Shown: positions 42,926 to 53,300 of the stretch, one piece after another
How the letters are laid out: each line of letters opens with the position of its first letter
How positions within the stretch are numbered: the stretch's first letter is position 1
From: Roseovarius sp. MMSF_3350
Lineage (GTDB): Bacteria > Pseudomonadota > Alphaproteobacteria > Rhodobacterales > Rhodobacteraceae
Length of the DNA stretch: 64,000 bases
Direction: 5' to 3'
Assembly (NCBI RefSeq): GCF_030733425.1
Contig: NZ_JASHIZ010000002.1
Location: 186,001-250,000, forward strand
Notes under the pieces: model-generated
Told to the model about the DNA's origin: nothing
What the model saw: the letters and a program-made list of their open reading frames with translations, nothing else
The model's database searches: none
Translations under genes and position numbers: made by a program

Positions 42926-44032
42926 TTACGCGCGCGCCGTGGCGAGCGCCTCGGGCAAAGCCCGTTCCAGCAGGTCGAGATCCTGCGGGCGGCCACAGCT
43001 GATGCGGATGCAGCGGTTGAGCGGGGCCACGCCCGGCATGCGCACGAAGAGATCGCGTTCGATCAGTTCGTTCAGGACCGTGCGGGCGAAATCGCCATCG
43101 CGACCGCAGTCGACAGCGACGAAATTGGCCGCCGAGGGCAGGCTGTGCAGGCCGTTGGCGGCGGCGATTTCGGCGATGCGGTCGCGGGCCTCGACCATCC
43201 GGGTGATCGTTTTTGTCAGCCACGCCTCGTCCTGCAAGGCGGCCAAGGCGCCGGCCTGGGCGACGCGGTTGACGCCGAAATGGTTGCGGATCTTGTCGAA
43301 GCTCCGGATCAGGTCGGGCGCACCCATGGCATAGGCGATGCGGGCGCCGGCAATGCCGTAAGCCTTTGAAAAGGTGCGCATCCGGATGACGCGCGGGTCA
43401 TCTATTGGTATCTCCGGCGCGGTGCCGTCGGGGGCGAATTCGATATAGGCCTCGTCAAGCATCAAAAGGCAGCCTGTGGGCAGATCATCGAGTGCCGCGC
43501 GGATCAGCGCGCCATCGTGCCATGTGCCCATCGGGTTGTCGGGATTGGCGAGGTAGACGAGTTTCGCGCCAACCTCTTTCGCCTTGGTTAACAGCGCGGA
43601 CGGGTCCTCGTGATCGTCCTTGTAGGGCACCTTGTGCAGGTCGCCGCCGAAGCCCGCCACGTGATAGTTGAAGGTGGGGTAGGCGCCGTCGGAGGTGACG
43701 ACGGCATCGCCGGGGGCGATCAGCAGGCGGACGAGATAGCCCAGAAGCCCGTCAATCCCTTCTCCCACAACGATATTATCCGGGGCAATGCCGTGGTGTG
43801 CCGCCAGTGCGTGGCGCAGGTCATGGCTGGTGGCGTCGCTGTATTTCCAGATGTCGTTTACCGCCTCCTGCATCGCCGCGATGGCCTTGGGCGAGGGGCC
43901 GAAGACGTTCTCGTTGGCGCCGAGGCGGGCGGCAAAAGCTTTGCCTGTTTCGCGCTCGCGCACCTCGGGGCCGACGAACGGCACGGAGGCGGGCAGGGCG
44001 CGGACGATATCGGTATAGCGTGGGCCGGTCAT
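42926..44032 (-). CDS. hisC: histidinol-phosphate aminotransferase family enzyme
   Basis: A 368-residue fold-type I aminotransferase. It has ARLGANENVFGPSP near the N terminus, VYLANPDNPMGTW, LMLDEAYIEFAP, the PLP Lys in MRTFSKAYGIAGARI, and a C-terminal RISCGRPQDLD. HisC transfers the amino group from glutamate to imidazole-acetol phosphate; closely related enzymes act on aromatic amino acids. No his genes adjoin, so aromatic aminotransferase activity is possible. The ATG at 44032 lacks a good Shine-Dalgarno. Confidence 0.85.
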   Translation of the reverse strand: MTGPRYTDIVRALPASVPFVGPEVRERETGKAFAARLGANENVFGPSPKAIAAMQEAVNDIWKYSDATSHDLRHALAAHHGIAPDNIVVGEGIDGLLGYLVRLLIAPGDAVVTSDGAYPTFNYHVAGFGGDLHKVPYKDDHEDPSALLTKAKEVGAKLVYLANPDNPMGTWHDGALIRAALDDLPTGCLLMLDEAYIEFAPDGTAPEIPIDDPRVIRMRTFSKAYGIAGARIAYAMGAPDLIRSFDKIRNHFGVNRVAQAGALAALQDEAWLTKTITRMVEARDRIAEIAAANGLHSLPSAANFVAVDCGRDGDFARTVLNELIERDLFVRMPGVAPLNRCIRISCGRPQDLDLLERALPEALATARA

Positions 44033-44167
44033 GAGGAGAGGTAACGTCAAAGAAGGGGCGGGTGCAAGGCGAAGGGTAGAGAGGTTAACGCTCGAATCCC
44101 GTGTCGGTATCGCGTCGGTATTTGGGTGGTAGGGCGTCGGTGCCATTGTCCGGCACCCGGAAAGGTT

Positions 44168-44196
44168 AACGCCACGTCCGGGGCGGACGTGGCGTT
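44168..44196 (-). terminator. strong hairpin downstream of valS
   Basis: Perfect 13-bp stem AACGCCACGTCCG / CGGACGTGGCGTT with a 3-nt loop, 33 bp after the valS stop. The T-run is weak; it is probably a terminator or mRNA 3'-end protector. Confidence 0.55.
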
Positions 44197-44228
44197 ATGA
44201 GTATTTTTGGAACAATGAAATTGCGGGA

Positions 44229-47200
44229 TCAGCCCAGTTCGGCCAGCCGGTCGAGGGCGGCGCGCAGCTTGCTCGCTTCCTCTTCCCGGGCGGCGAGGTT
44301 CTCGCGGGCTTCCTCGACCACGTCTTCGGGGGCGCTTTCGACGAATTTGGGGTTGTTCAGCCGGCCGCGCAGGCCGCCCAGTTCCTTTTCCAGCTTGCCG
44401 AGGGTTTTTTCCAGCCGCGCCTTTTCCTCGGCCACGTCAATGACGTCTGCCAGGGGCAGGCCGAAGCTGGCGCCCTCGGCGGGGATGGTGATGCAGCCCT
44501 TGGGGAAGCTGTCGACCACTTCGAGGTTTTCGATCCGTGCGAGGCGCTTGATCATCGTGGAATTGTTGTCCCAGGCAAGGCGCGCGGATTTGGAGAACTC
44601 GGTGACGAGGAGCGGGGTGTAGAGGCCCACCGGAACGTGGACCTGCGCACGGGCCGAGCGGACCGAGTCGATCAGGGCGATGACCCAGTTCATCTCGGCA
44701 TCCGCCTCGGCGTCGATCAGCTCGTCGCCGTAGGCGGGCCAGTCGGCGTGGATCAGCATGCCGTCGCGGCTGGCCAGCGTGCCCCAGAGCTCTTCGGTGA
44801 TGAAGGGCATGATGGGGTGCAGCAGGATCAGGCACTGGTCGATGACCCAGGCCATGGTGTCCTGCGTCTCGCGCTTCACCTCGCCGGTGCCGTCCAGCAG
44901 GAGCGGCTTGGAGAACTCCACGTACCAGTCGCAGACCGTGCCCCAGACGAAGGCGTAGAGCGTGTTGGCGGCGTCGTTGAAGCGATACTGCGCCAGCGCG
45001 GAATCGACGATGGCCTTGGTCTTGGCGGTTTCGCCGAGAATCCAACGGTTTACAGTCTGCTTTGGTTGCGGAATCGCACCTGTGCTGCCGACCGCCTCGT
45101 TCATTTCGGCGAAACGGGCGGCGTTCCAGAGTTTGGTGCCGAAATTCCTATAGCCTGCAATGCGTTGCGGCGACAACTTCAGGTCGCGGCCCATAGCGGC
45201 CATGGCCGTCAGGGTGAAGCGGACGGCGTCGGCGCCGTATTCGTCGATCAGCTCCAGCGGGTCGAGCACGTTGCCCAGGGATTTGGACATCTTCTTGCCC
45301 TTCTCGTCGCGCACCAGCGCGTGGACGTAGACATCCGAGAACGGCTTTTCGCCCACGACGGCGTACTGCATCATCATCATCCGGGCGACCCAGAAGAAGA
45401 TGATGTCAAAGCCGGTGACCAACACGCTGGTGGGAAAGTATTTTTCCAGCTCAGGCGTCTTTTCGGGCCAGCCCAGCGTGCCGATGGGCCAGAGACCGGA
45501 CGAAAACCAGGTGTCGAGCACATCGGGGTCGCGCCAGACCGGGTAGACGAGATGCGTGGGGTCCTGGCTGGCGGTGTAGTCGGCAAGGCTGGAGGCGAGC
45601 TTGTGCAGGGCATCCTCGCGGTCCTTCGCCTCGACCACGGTCATGGATTGCAGGGGCGTGGGCAGGTCGGTGAGCTGTGCCGCGAAGGCTTGCGCAGTGG
45701 TCTCGAAGTCGTGGGCGCATTCCATCAGGGGCGCAAAGTGGCTTTCGTTGAGAACCTCAAGCATTTCAACGAGATCGAGGGCCCCGTCGCCTTCGGCATC
45801 GCGAAAGTCCGGCGCGGTCAGGTCGAACCCGTACCAGACCGGAATCTGGTGCCCCCACCAGAGCTGGCGCGAGATGCACCACGGCTCGATGTTTTCCAGC
45901 CAGTTGAAATAGACCTTGCGATCCTGTTCCGGCAGGATGGTGACCTCGCCGGATTTGACCGCCTCGATGGCGGGGCCGACGATCTTGTCGGTGGCCACGA
46001 ACCACTGATCTGTCAGCATCGGCTCGATCACGACCTTCGAGCGGTCGCCAAAAGGCTGCATGATCGGCTTGTTTTCCACAAGCGGGACCAGCTCGCCTTG
46101 ATCATTCTCAACATTGACCGCCAGACCCTCTTCGGTGATCTGCTGGACGACCTTTTCACGGGCCTCGAAGCGATCCAGCCCGCGCAGGTCGTCGGGGACG
46201 AGGTTGATCGTGTCGGCCTCGGTCTCGGTCAGGGTGCGCTCGCCCTTGGCCACCGCCATGGCGACCTCGGCCATCCTGGCGTAAGGCGCGCCGTCGTCGC
46301 GCATGGCGCCTTTGGTATCCATCAGGCGGTACATCGGGATGCCGCCGCGCTGGGCCACGGCATAGTCGTTGAAGTCATGCGCGCCGGTGATCTTGACCGC
46401 GCCCGAGCCGAAATCGGGGTCTGGGTAGTCGTCGGTGATGATCGGGATCAGGCGGCGGTGCTCCTTGGGGCCAACGGGAATTTCGCAGAGTTTACCGACT
46501 ATTGGCGCGTAGCGTTCATCTGACGGATGAACGGCAACGGCGCCATCTCCAAGCATGGTCTCGGGGCGCGTGGTGGCGATGGAGATATAGTCGCGCTCTT
46601 CTTCGAGGGTAACGTTTCCGTCCTCGTCGCGCTCGACATAGGTATAGGTGGCCCCGCCCGCCAGCGGGTACTTGAAGTGCCACATGTGGCCCGCGACCTC
46701 GGTGTTCTCGACCTCGAGATCGGAAATGGCGGTCTCGAAATGCGGGTCCCAGTTGACCAGCCGCTTGCCGCGATAGATCAGGCCCTTCCTATACATATCC
46801 ACGAAGACCTTGATGACGGCGTCGTGGAAATTGCCCTCCTCGCCCTCGGGGGCCGAGGGGGCGCCGGACATGGTGAACGCCTCGCGCGACCAGTCGCAGG
46901 AAGCGCCGAGGCGCTTGAGTTGCCCGATGATGGTCCCGCGGGACTTGATCTTCTGTTCCCAGACGCGTTTCTCGAAGTCTTCGCGGCCCATCTCGACGCG
47001 CGTGGGCTCGCCGTTGGCGGCCATGTCGCGCTCGGTCACCATTTGCGTGGCGATGCCGGCGTGGTCGGTGCCGGGCTGCCAGAGCGTGTCGAAGCCGCGC
47101 ATCCGGTGCCAGCGGATGAGAATGTCCTGCAACGTGTTGTTGAAGGCATGGCCCATGTGCAGGCTGCCCGTCACGTTGGGCGGCGGAATCATGATGGAAT

Positions 47201-47315
47201 AGGTGTCGGCGCCGGGTTTGGCATTGGCGCCGGCCCTGAAGGCGCCACTCTCTTCCCAGGCGGTCGAGAGGCGCGGTTCAGCCTCGGCTGCGTTGAAGGT
47301 CTTTTCCATCGCCAT
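44229..47315 (-). CDS. valS: valine--tRNA ligase
   Basis: A 1028-residue class I aminoacyl-tRNA synthetase. The HIGH-type motif is in [15 protein letters not shown] (about 48-62) and the KMSKS motif in [12 protein letters not shown]. The CP1 editing domain and the tRNA-binding C-terminal coiled coil ([17 protein letters not shown], ending [11 protein letters not shown]) are present. It is longer than the usual 880-950 residues because of an insertion around residues 530-620, as seen in related Rhodobacterales. Confidence 0.96.
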   Translation of the reverse strand: MAMEKTFNAAEAEPRLSTAWEESGAFRAGANAKPGADTYSIMIPPPNVTGSLHMGHAFNNTLQDILIRWHRMRGFDTLWQPGTDHAGIATQMVTERDMAANGEPTRVEMGREDFEKRVWEQKIKSRGTIIGQLKRLGASCDWSREAFTMSGAPSAPEGEEGNFHDAVIKVFVDMYRKGLIYRGKRLVNWDPHFETAISDLEVENTEVAGHMWHFKYPLAGGATYTYVERDEDGNVTLEEERDYISIATTRPETMLGDGAVAVHPSDERYAPIVGKLCEIPVGPKEHRRLIPIITDDYPDPDFGSGAVKITGAHDFNDYAVAQRGGIPMYRLMDTKGAMRDDGAPYARMAEVAMAVAKGERTLTETEADTINLVPDDLRGLDRFEAREKVVQQITEEGLAVNVENDQGELVPLVENKPIMQPFGDRSKVVIEPMLTDQWFVATDKIVGPAIEAVKSGEVTILPEQDRKVYFNWLENIEPWCISRQLWWGHQIPVWYGFDLTAPDFRDAEGDGALDLVEMLEVLNESHFAPLMECAHDFETTAQAFAAQLTDLPTPLQSMTVVEAKDREDALHKLASSLADYTASQDPTHLVYPVWRDPDVLDTWFSSGLWPIGTLGWPEKTPELEKYFPTSVLVTGFDIIFFWVARMMMMQYAVVGEKPFSDVYVHALVRDEKGKKMSKSLGNVLDPLELIDEYGADAVRFTLTAMAAMGRDLKLSPQRIAGYRNFGTKLWNAARFAEMNEAVGSTGAIPQPKQTVNRWILGETAKTKAIVDSALAQYRFNDAANTLYAFVWGTVCDWYVEFSKPLLLDGTGEVKRETQDTMAWVIDQCLILLHPIMPFITEELWGTLASRDGMLIHADWPAYGDELIDAEADAEMNWVIALIDSVRSARAQVHVPVGLYTPLLVTEFSKSARLAWDNNSTMIKRLARIENLEVVDSFPKGCITIPAEGASFGLPLADVIDVAEEKARLEKTLGKLEKELGGLRGRLNNPKFVESAPEDVVEEARENLAAREEEASKLRAALDRLAELG

Positions 47316-47421
47316 GATGCAGGTCCCGTGCTTGGAAATAAGGTCTTGGGTCGAATACCGAAAGCGCGGGGCGAGGGAAAGAGGCAGGCTTTTCCTCTGG
47401 CCGAAAATATCCCGGGGTGAG

Positions 47422-47459
47422 CGTTGAAACGCAGTTTCAACGTGAGGGGCTGGCCCCTC
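47422..47459 (-). terminator. two adjacent hairpins after the HD-domain gene
   Basis: CGTTGAAAC / GTTTCAACG (3-nt loop) and GAGGGGC / GCCCCTC (2-nt loop) lie 1 nt apart, just past the HD-domain gene stop and before valS. They probably end that transcript. Confidence 0.5.
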
Positions 47460-47475
47460 GGCCCCGACCGCAGCG

Positions 47476-48093
47476 TCAGCGCGCCGCCGCCACCTCGGGG
47501 TTCACCAGCGGTTCGCGCGCGCCGGGGCGGATCACCTGCGGGTCATAGGGTGTGCGGGCGAAGATCTCCTCGACCATGGGCGCGAAGAACTCGAGCGGCA
47601 GGGTGTCGTAGCCGGGATCGAACGAGGCCTGGTCCCAGCGTTCGCAGAATTCGGCGCAGTCGTCGAAATAGGCATGGCCGGCGTGGCGGTCGCGCTTGTT
47701 GGGGTCGGCCCCGTCGAGGTGGTGGCCGTAATAGAGCATCTGGAAATCGCCATGGGTGGCGACGCACCAGGTGACCTGTTCGCGCACGAAGGGTTTCAGG
47801 ATCGTGGCGGCGTATTCGTCGTGATTGTAGGGCGCGTAGATGTCGCCGATATCGTGCAGAAGCGCGCCCACGACCCAGTCGGTATCCGCGCCGTCGCGCC
47901 AGGCGCGGGTGGCCGATTGCAGGGAATGTCCGAGGCGCGTGATCTGGTAGCCCGACAGGCTTTCATCCAGCTCCACCAGCGCCTTCATCAGGCGCTTGGC
48001 GGTGTGTTTCGTATGGTCGATCTCGTGCTCGTTGAGGAATTCGTAATCCTCCTTCGTGCCGTCCTTCATCTGGGTGAAGCTGACCTTGTCCAT
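47476..48093 (-). CDS. HD-domain protein (PhnZ/inositol-oxygenase-like)
   Basis: A 205-residue protein with [12 protein letters not shown] and [14 protein letters not shown] (HD motif, about residues 80-85), followed by [19 protein letters not shown] and [10 protein letters not shown] with further His/Asp ligands. The helix-HD-His spacing looks more like the diiron oxygenase branch (PhnZ/TmpB-like) than a phosphodiesterase. The ATG at 48093 is used. It is divergent from the inositol monophosphatase-family gene. Activity is inferred only. Confidence 0.7.
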   Translation of the reverse strand: MDKVSFTQMKDGTKEDYEFLNEHEIDHTKHTAKRLMKALVELDESLSGYQITRLGHSLQSATRAWRDGADTDWVVGALLHDIGDIYAPYNHDEYAATILKPFVREQVTWCVATHGDFQMLYYGHHLDGADPNKRDRHAGHAYFDDCAEFCERWDQASFDPGYDTLPLEFFAPMVEEIFARTPYDPQVIRPGAREPLVNPEVAAAR

Positions 48094-48241
48094 GCACCGA
48101 CTCCTGTTGCCGTTGCGGTGCCAACCTACGGGCAGGGCGGCCGGGTGGAAAGGGGGTGTCGCCGCACCGGCGTCTGCGGCCTCTTGCAGGCTGGAGCAGG
48201 CCCGCGTATACGCGCGGCCTGACCCCAAAGGAGCCCCAGAC

Positions 48242-49030
48242 ATGCCCGGCAGTGCCAATCTCAACATCATGCTGAAAGCCGCGCGCAAGGCGGGGCGGTC
48301 GCTGGTCAAGGATTTCCGCGAGGTCGAGAACCTGCAGGTCAGCATGAAGGGTGCGGGCGATTTCGTCAGCCGCGCCGACATCGCGGCCGAGGCGATCCTG
48401 AAGGAAGAGCTGATGGGCGCGCGGCCGACCTATGGCTGGCTGGCCGAGGAAGGTGGCGAGGAAGAGGGCAAGGACCCGACGCGGCGCTGGATCGTGGACC
48501 CGCTGGACGGGACAACGAATTTCCTGCACGGGCTGCCGCATTGGTGCGTCTCGATCGCGCTGGAGCACAAGGGGCAGGTCGTGGCGGGCGTGATCTTTGA
48601 CGCCGCCAAGGACGAGATGTTCCTGGCCGAGAGGGGCGAAGGTGCGTTCATCAATGAAAAGCGGCTGCGGGTGTCGGGGCGGTCGAAGATGATCGAGTCG
48701 ATCTTTGCCACCGGCGTGCCCTTTGGCGGGCGCGGCGACCTGCCGGCGACCTTGCAGGACCTGGCGCGGCTGATGCCGACCTGCGCGGGCGTGCGGCGCT
48801 GGGGATCGGCGGCGCTGGACATGGCCTATGTGGCGGCGGGCCGCTACGAGGGGTTCTGGGAGCGCAGGCTGAACGCCTGGGACATCGCCGCGGGCGTGAT
48901 CATCGTGAAAGAGGCGGGCGGGTTCGTCGAGCCGCTGACGCCGGGCGCCGAGTTGCTGGAGCGGGGCGACGTGGTCTGCGCCAACGAGGCGATTTTCGAC
49001 AAGTTCGCCGGGATCATTCGCAACGCGTAA
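48242..49030 (+). CDS. suhB: inositol monophosphatase family protein
   Basis: A 262-residue lithium-sensitive-type phosphatase. Metal-binding motif 1 is WIVDPLDGTTNFLHGLP (about 80-96), an upstream Glu is in WLAEEGG, and motif 2 is LNAWDIAAGVIIVKEAGG. It dephosphorylates inositol-1-phosphate or related sugar phosphates; SuhB relatives also act in rRNA transcription complexes. Confidence 0.9.
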   Translation: MPGSANLNIMLKAARKAGRSLVKDFREVENLQVSMKGAGDFVSRADIAAEAILKEELMGARPTYGWLAEEGGEEEGKDPTRRWIVDPLDGTTNFLHGLPHWCVSIALEHKGQVVAGVIFDAAKDEMFLAERGEGAFINEKRLRVSGRSKMIESIFATGVPFGGRGDLPATLQDLARLMPTCAGVRRWGSAALDMAYVAAGRYEGFWERRLNAWDIAAGVIIVKEAGGFVEPLTPGAELLERGDVVCANEAIFDKFAGIIRNA

Positions 49031-49036
49031 GGCGGC

Positions 49037-49411
49037 TCAGGCCGGTTTCGCGTCGGAGGGGTGGTTGACGCCGTCGTTCCACGGAATCGGCTCGTAATGG
49101 GCCGGGTTCTGGCCGTCGATGCAGCCCAGGTTCACGCCGTATTCATTGGGGTCCGAGCGGCGCTGGTGGTGGGTGTAGATCCCGCAGGTCTTGCAGAAAT
49201 AGTGCTGTGCCGTGCCGGTGCCCCAGGTGTAGAGCGTGAGGTTGTCGGCGCCGTCTGTGATCGTCAGGCGGTCGAGCGGCACGCTGATATTGGGAGCGGC
49301 GCGGCGGCGGCAGAAGGAACAGGTGCAGCGCATCGCGCCTTCGATGGGGCCGTCGATATCGACCGTGAAGCGCACCGCGCCGCAATGGCAGCTGGCCTTG
49401 TGCCGGGTCAT
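49037..49411 (-). CDS. GFA family (glutathione-dependent formaldehyde-activating type) protein
   Basis: A 124-residue protein with two zinc clusters. ASCHCGAVRFTV (CxC) near the N terminus, MRCTCSFCRRR, and YFCKTCGIYTH (CxxC) are the GFA/CENP-V fold pattern. Gfa spontaneously links glutathione and formaldehyde; many relatives have other small-molecule or unknown roles. It overlaps the rhomboid gene by 4 bp. Confidence 0.87.
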   Translation of the reverse strand: MTRHKASCHCGAVRFTVDIDGPIEGAMRCTCSFCRRRAAPNISVPLDRLTITDGADNLTLYTWGTGTAQHYFCKTCGIYTHHQRRSDPNEYGVNLGCIDGQNPAHYEPIPWNDGVNHPSDAKPA

Positions 49412-50154
49412 TTGCGGGTGACCTTGGGGATGTTCGTGCGGCTGAGCTTGTATTTCGCTTCCGGATGGGGCGGGTGGCCTTCGGTGCGGTCCCAATAGGC
49501 CGGACCGCCCCGGCGCAGGAAGAGCGGCAGGGTCAGGACCAGACCGGCGACGAAGCCGCCGGCATGGGCCCAGTAGGCCACGCCGCCATCGTCCGCGCTG
49601 CTGCCCGCGCCGCCGAAAAGCTGGAAGAAGAACCACAGGCCCAGCATGATCCAGGCGGGGACCGAGATGATGCGGATGATGAAGACGAGAAAGATGAAGA
49701 TGTCGATCTTGGCCTTGGGGAACAGGAGCAGATAGCCGCCCATCACACCGGCGATGGCGCCCGAGGCACCGACGGTGGGCACCTGGCTGAGCGGGGCCGA
49801 GACGAGCTGCGCCCCGCTGGCGGCAAGTCCGCAGGCGAGGTAGAAGATCAGGTAGCCCACGTGCCCGAACTCCTCTTCCATGTTGTCGCCGAAAATCCAC
49901 AGGAAGAGCATGTTGCCGGCAAGGTGCATCCAGCCGCCGTGCAGGAAGGTCGACGTCAGGAGTGTGCTGTAAGTGCCTTCGGTCGTGACCAGCGCCGGGA
50001 CCATGGCCCAGTCGTAATAGAACAGCATCAGCGCCCGGGGATCGCCCGAAAGGGCGGGGAAGTAACTGAGGAAGATCCCGATATTGAGCGCCATCAGCCC
50101 GTAGGTGACGAAAGGGGTACGCCCCGAGGGGTTATGGTCGCGTATGGGGATCAT
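49408..50154 (-). CDS. rhomboid family intramembrane serine protease
   Basis: A 248-residue protein with six or seven helices. The Asn of HLAGNMLFLWIF, the catalytic Ser in GASGAIAGV and the His in YWAHAGGFVAG form the rhomboid active site. It starts at the ATG at 50154 (MIPIRDHNP). It cleaves membrane proteins within the bilayer; targets are unknown. It is in one operon with the GFA-family gene, and three palindromes lie 59-125 bp upstream of its start. Confidence 0.92.
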   Translation of the reverse strand: MIPIRDHNPSGRTPFVTYGLMALNIGIFLSYFPALSGDPRALMLFYYDWAMVPALVTTEGTYSTLLTSTFLHGGWMHLAGNMLFLWIFGDNMEEEFGHVGYLIFYLACGLAASGAQLVSAPLSQVPTVGASGAIAGVMGGYLLLFPKAKIDIFIFLVFIIRIISVPAWIMLGLWFFFQLFGGAGSSADDGGVAYWAHAGGFVAGLVLTLPLFLRRGGPAYWDRTEGHPPHPEAKYKLSRTNIPKVTRK

Positions 50155-50212
50155 GTGCGCAAAGTGGCCGCGCGCCGCGGGACAGTCAAGCTGGCGCGTG
50201 GGATGGGGCGGG

Positions 50213-50279
50213 CAGAATTTGCGCAAATTCTGTTTTGGAAAATGCGTATTTTCCAGGCCATTTTCTGCGCAGAAAATGG
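50213..50279. repeat. cluster of three perfect palindromes
   Basis: CAGAATTTGCGCAAATTCTG (50213-50232), GGAAAAT-gcgt-ATTTTCC (50237-50254) and a 22-bp palindrome at 50258-50279 (CCATTTTCTGC / GCAGAAAATGG). All three share an AT-rich arm around a GC core. They lie upstream of the rhomboid gene and downstream of putA. Confidence 0.8.
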
Positions 50280-50382
50280 GCGGGGTGGCGGGCGCTGTGC
50301 CATGGCTTAGACCCCGCGCCCGATGGCGGGCGGCGGGATGTGAGTATTTTCGGCAAGAAAAAGCCGGGGTGCCGGCTGTGGC

Positions 50383-53300
50383 TCAGGCGACGCCACCCAG
50401 CAGGGCCGCGTTGCCGCCTGCCGCCGTGGTGTCGACGCAGACATGCCGTTCTCCCATCACGTGGCCGGTGTCCGGCATTCCGGTGATCAGCGGCAGGATC
50501 GGGCCATTGCGCTGGCTGAGGGCCGATGCGTAGGCGCGGGCCGTGTCGGCATCGCCCCACCAGAGCGCGCCGGAAAAGCCCGAGAGCGTGGTGAGCGCGT
50601 CGGCGTCGACATGGCCGGTGGCGCGCAGGGCGCGGCCGCCCAGGGCCTCGACCGCCTTGGCCTGCGCCTCGGCAATCTCCTTGGTCGGGCCGAGGCAGAG
50701 GAGCGGCGGGCGGGCGTGGGCCGTGAGGCGGTTCGACTCGCCGGTGGGGCCGGGCAGGACGATGGCCTCGACCGGCTGGGGCGTGTGGGTCTTGGCGGCC
50801 TTGTCGAGCGCGGATTGGAGGGCTTTTGCGTCCATCGTGCTGTCCCAGGTGGCATCTGAGTGCTCGGCGGGGCGGGATGTGTAGCGGGCGAGGTAGTTGG
50901 GGCCGCCCGCCTTGGGGCCGGTTCCCGAAAGCCCTTCGCCGCCAAAGGGTTGGCTGCCCACGATGGCGCCGATCTGGTTGCGGTTGACGTAGATGTTGCC
51001 GGCATGCACCGCCTCGGTCACGTGCTGGACGCGGTCGTCGATGCGGGTCATCAGGCCGAAGGTCAGGCCGTAGCCGGTGCCGTTGATGGCGTCGATGACG
51101 CGGTCGAGGTCGCGTGACTTGAAGGTCGCCATGTGCAGGACGGGGCCGAAGATCTCGCGCTGCATGTCCTCGATCCCGTTCACCTTGATGAGCGTGGGCG
51201 CGATGAAGCAGCCCGAGTTCGGCGAGGGGATCTCGTGGATGAGACGGCCGTCGGCGCGGGCCTCATCGATATGGGCGGCGATGCCCTGGCGGGCCTCTTC
51301 GTCGATGACCGGGCCGACATCGGTGGAGAGCGACCACGGTTTGCCCATGGAAAGCGCGTCCATGGCGCCGGTGAGCATTTCGGTGAAGCCTGTCGCCACG
51401 TCCTCTTGCACGTAGAGGCAGCGCAGGGCGGAGCAGCGTTGGCCCGCCGACTGGAAGGCGGATTCGACGATGGCCTGCACGGCCTGTTCGGGCAGGGCGG
51501 TGGAATCGACGATCATGGCGTTGAGGCCGCCGGTTTCGGCGATGAGGGGTGCGCCGGGGGCGAGGGTGTCGGCCATGGTGGCGCGGATCTTGAGCGCGGT
51601 TTCGGTGGAGCCGGTGAAAGCCACGCCGCCGACGCGCGGGTCGGAGGTGAGCGCCGCGCCGACGTCGCCCGCGCCGGGCAGGAGTTGCACGGCGGTTTCC
51701 GGCACGCCGGCCTTCAGCATCAGCGAGATGGCGTAATGGGCGATCAGCGGGGTCTGTTCCGCCGGTTTGGCGAGCACGGCGTTGCCGGCGGCGAGCGCGG
51801 CGCTGATCTGGCCGGTGAAGATGGCCAGCGGGAAGTTCCACGGGCTGATGCAGGTGAAGGTGCCCACGGGCGGATCCTGCGGCGCGTTGGCGGCGTAGTA
51901 GCGCAGGAAATCCACCGCCTCGCGCAGTTCGGCCACGGCATCCATCGGGGTCTTGCCGGCCTCGCGGGCGAGGATGGCGAAGATCTCGCCGAAGTTTTCC
52001 TCGTAGAGGTCGGCGGCGGCGTTGAGGATGCGGGCGCGCTCCTCGATGGGCGCGTCCCACGGCGCGGCGGCGGAGAGGGCGGTTTCGATGTCTTCCTTGC
52101 TGGCGGTGGCGACGGTGCCTGGGCTGTCGGAGGGGTCGGCGGGGTTGGAGACCGCCTCGGGCGCGTTCGGAGACGCTTTGCCCGCGATCAGCGGTGCTGC
52201 GTTCCACGTGGCGTTGGCGAAGGGGCCGCGGGCGGCCTCGATCATGTCGAGGGTCGGCTGGTGCTTGAGGTCGAAGCCCTGGGAATTGGGGCGTTCGGGC
52301 AGGAACAGCTCGGGCCCGGTGGGCAGTTGCGGGCGGTCGTCCGCGTACGCCTTGAACGGGTCGCGGGCGACGGTTTCGGGGGCCACGTCCTCGTCCACGA
52401 TCTGGTTGACGAAGCTGGAGTTGGCGCCGTTTTCCAGCAGGCGGCGGACGAGGTATGCGAGCAGGTCGCGGTGGGCGCCGACGGGGGCATAGATGCGGCA
52501 GTTGGTTCCGTGGTCCTTCATGACGATGTTGTGCAGCGCCTCGCCCATGCCGTGCAGGCGCTGGAACTCGAAGGTCTCGGTGCCCTTGTCCATCTCGCGC
52601 GCCATATCGAGGATGGCGGCCACGGTGTGGGCGTTATGCGTGGCGAATTGCGGGTAGATGTGATCGGTCATCGTCAGGAGCTTGCGCGCGTTGGCGATGT
52701 AGGAAATGTCGGTGGCCGGTTTCGAGGTGAAGACTGGGAAGCCGTCGATGCCTTCGACCTGGGCCTGCTTGATCTCGGTGTCCCAGTAGGCGCCTTTGAC
52801 AAGGCGGACCATGATGCGGCGGTTCAGCTTTTGCGCGAGATCGTGCAGGTAGTCGAGCACGTGGGAAGCGCGCTGGCCATAGGCCTGCACCACGACGCCG
52901 AAGCCGTCCCATCCGGCCAGGGAGGGCTCGGAGAGCGTGGCTTCGATCACGTCGAGCGAGAGGGACAGGCGGTCGGCCTCCTCGGCGTCGATGTTGAGGC
53001 CCATGCGGGCGGATTTCGCGAGGATGGCGAGCGAGCGCAGGCGGGGCATGAGCACGTCCATGACCTGATGCTGCTGCGCGACCTCGTAGCGGGGGTGGAG
53101 GGCCGAGAGCTTGACCGAGATGCCGGGGTTCTTGCGGATGTCCTTGTGCGTGCAGGCGTTGGAAATGGCGCTGATCGCGCGGGAATAGGCAAGATGATAG
53201 CGGATGGCGTCGGCGTCGGTGCGCGCGGCCTCACCCAGCATGTCGTAGGAGTAGGTGTAGCCTTTCTTTTCCATCTTCGCGGCGCGGTCCATGGCTGACT

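Noticed and set aside
44637..46523. Long rightward frame opposite valS
   Set aside because: Composition is typical of antisense frames in high G+C DNA and valS is complete on the other strand.
51133..53298. Long rightward frame opposite putA
   Set aside because: No domain recognised; antisense shadow of an intact PutA.
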